From an uncultured Gammaproteobacteria bacterium (GTDB lineage Bacteria; Pseudomonadota; Gammaproteobacteria; GCA-001735895), in NCBI GenBank assembly GCA_945787265.1, contig CALZHS010000278.1, positions 1 to 5,231 of the forward strand: a DNA stretch of 5,231 bases, read 5' to 3'. Within the stretch, counting starts at the first letter, position 1; each line of letters begins with the position of its first letter. Below are positions 5,182 through 5,231 of this stretch, piece after piece. A program made the position numbers and the translations under genes. Below the pieces are notes generated by a model. That model made no database searches, was not told the origin of the DNA, and was given only the letters and a program-made list of their open reading frames with translations.

Positions 5182-5188
5182 AAGGAGG
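5182..5188 (+). promoter_or_regulatory. Ribosome binding site supporting a TTG start
   Basis: AAGGAGG within a longer purine run (5181-5190) lies seven bases before TTG at 5196. It decides the start because no ATG is present in this frame before the window ends. Confidence 0.6.
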
Positions 5189-5195
5189 GGTTATA

Positions 5196-5231
5196 TTGGC
5201 AGGATTAGCAGGTAAATTAGGGGCAGTATAT
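5196..5231 (+). CDS. Start of a second MAGLAGK-type phage tail gene (partial at right edge)
   Basis: TTG at 5196 follows AAGGAGG (5182-5188) at seven bases and opens a frame of 12 codons to the window end, read as MAGLAGKLGAVY. The first seven residues equal those of the tail tube protein, and the DNA is identical over 19 bases (5197-5215 versus 4785-4803), after which the two differ. This suggests a paralogous second tail tube or tube-like gene. In many phages the tail assembly chaperone comes next, so the repeat is notable. With 12 residues nothing more can be said of its function. Confidence 0.6.
   Translation, partial: MAGLAGKLGAVY
5197..5215 (+). repeat. 19 bp direct repeat, copy 2, at start of the next tail gene
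   Basis: This is identical to 4785-4803 and lies just after the first base of the TTG start. Identity stops sharply at the eighth codon, where one gene has GAT and the other TTA. Confidence 0.7.

Noticed and set aside
1..5231. CRISPR array, tRNA or rRNA genes, toxin-antitoxin pair
   Set aside because: No regularly spaced repeats, no cloverleaf-like or rRNA-like stretches, and no recognised toxin or antitoxin were seen.

Overview
The window joins two parts that look unlike each other. Bases 1 to about 4300 read like the chromosome of a free-living proteobacterium, most likely a gammaproteobacterium. The evidence is moderate to high GC in the coding regions, proteobacterial-style RtcB, archease, CBS and HPF-cold-shock proteins, and an intergenic two-hairpin repeat bounded by GTCAT/ATGAC of a kind common in that group. 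From about 4314 to the end the DNA is AT-richer, all genes point the same way, each has a strong purine-rich ribosome binding site, and the products look like tail genes of a siphophage of Gram-positive type.

Layout, left to right. Bases 1-108 hold the C-terminal end of an unrecognised protein. Bases 109-424 are non-coding and contain a roughly 93 bp two-hairpin repeat (166-258) and a perfect 12 bp palindrome (368-379). A tandem-CBS protein follows (425-874, +). Two small genes lie on the minus strand: a coiled-coil stress-type protein (992-1273) and a DUF5335-like protein (1285-1545) that has a good Shine-Dalgarno but no normal start codon. Diverging from them are archease (1747-2169, +) and the RNA ligase rtcB (2189-3619, +), which form a clear two-gene operon. 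Convergent to rtcB is an HPF/RaiA ribosome-hibernation protein fused to a cold-shock-like domain (3687-4253, -). Then comes the junction, a 29-residue 3' fragment of a phage connector-like gene (4314-4403), a tail terminator/minor capsid gene (4400-4777), a tail tube gene (4784-5164), and a further gene starting with TTG at 5196 whose first seven residues repeat those of the tail tube protein.

How it fits together. The bacterial part reads as a stress and RNA-maintenance neighbourhood: RtcB with its activator archease can reseal RNA ends left by stress endoribonucleases, and the HPF-type protein would silence and protect ribosomes. The CBS, coiled-coil and DUF5335-like proteins are small accessory proteins of poorly known role. 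The shared stress theme is inferred from gene content only. The phage segment is not explained by this neighbourhood. Its abrupt start, inside a reading frame and with no integrase, attachment site or capsid genes in view, leaves three options: a prophage remnant, a rearrangement, or an assembly chimera. I did not find a convincing wholly new system. The most useful leads are the stress-locus grouping, the start-less DUF5335 gene, the junction, and the duplicated tail-tube start.
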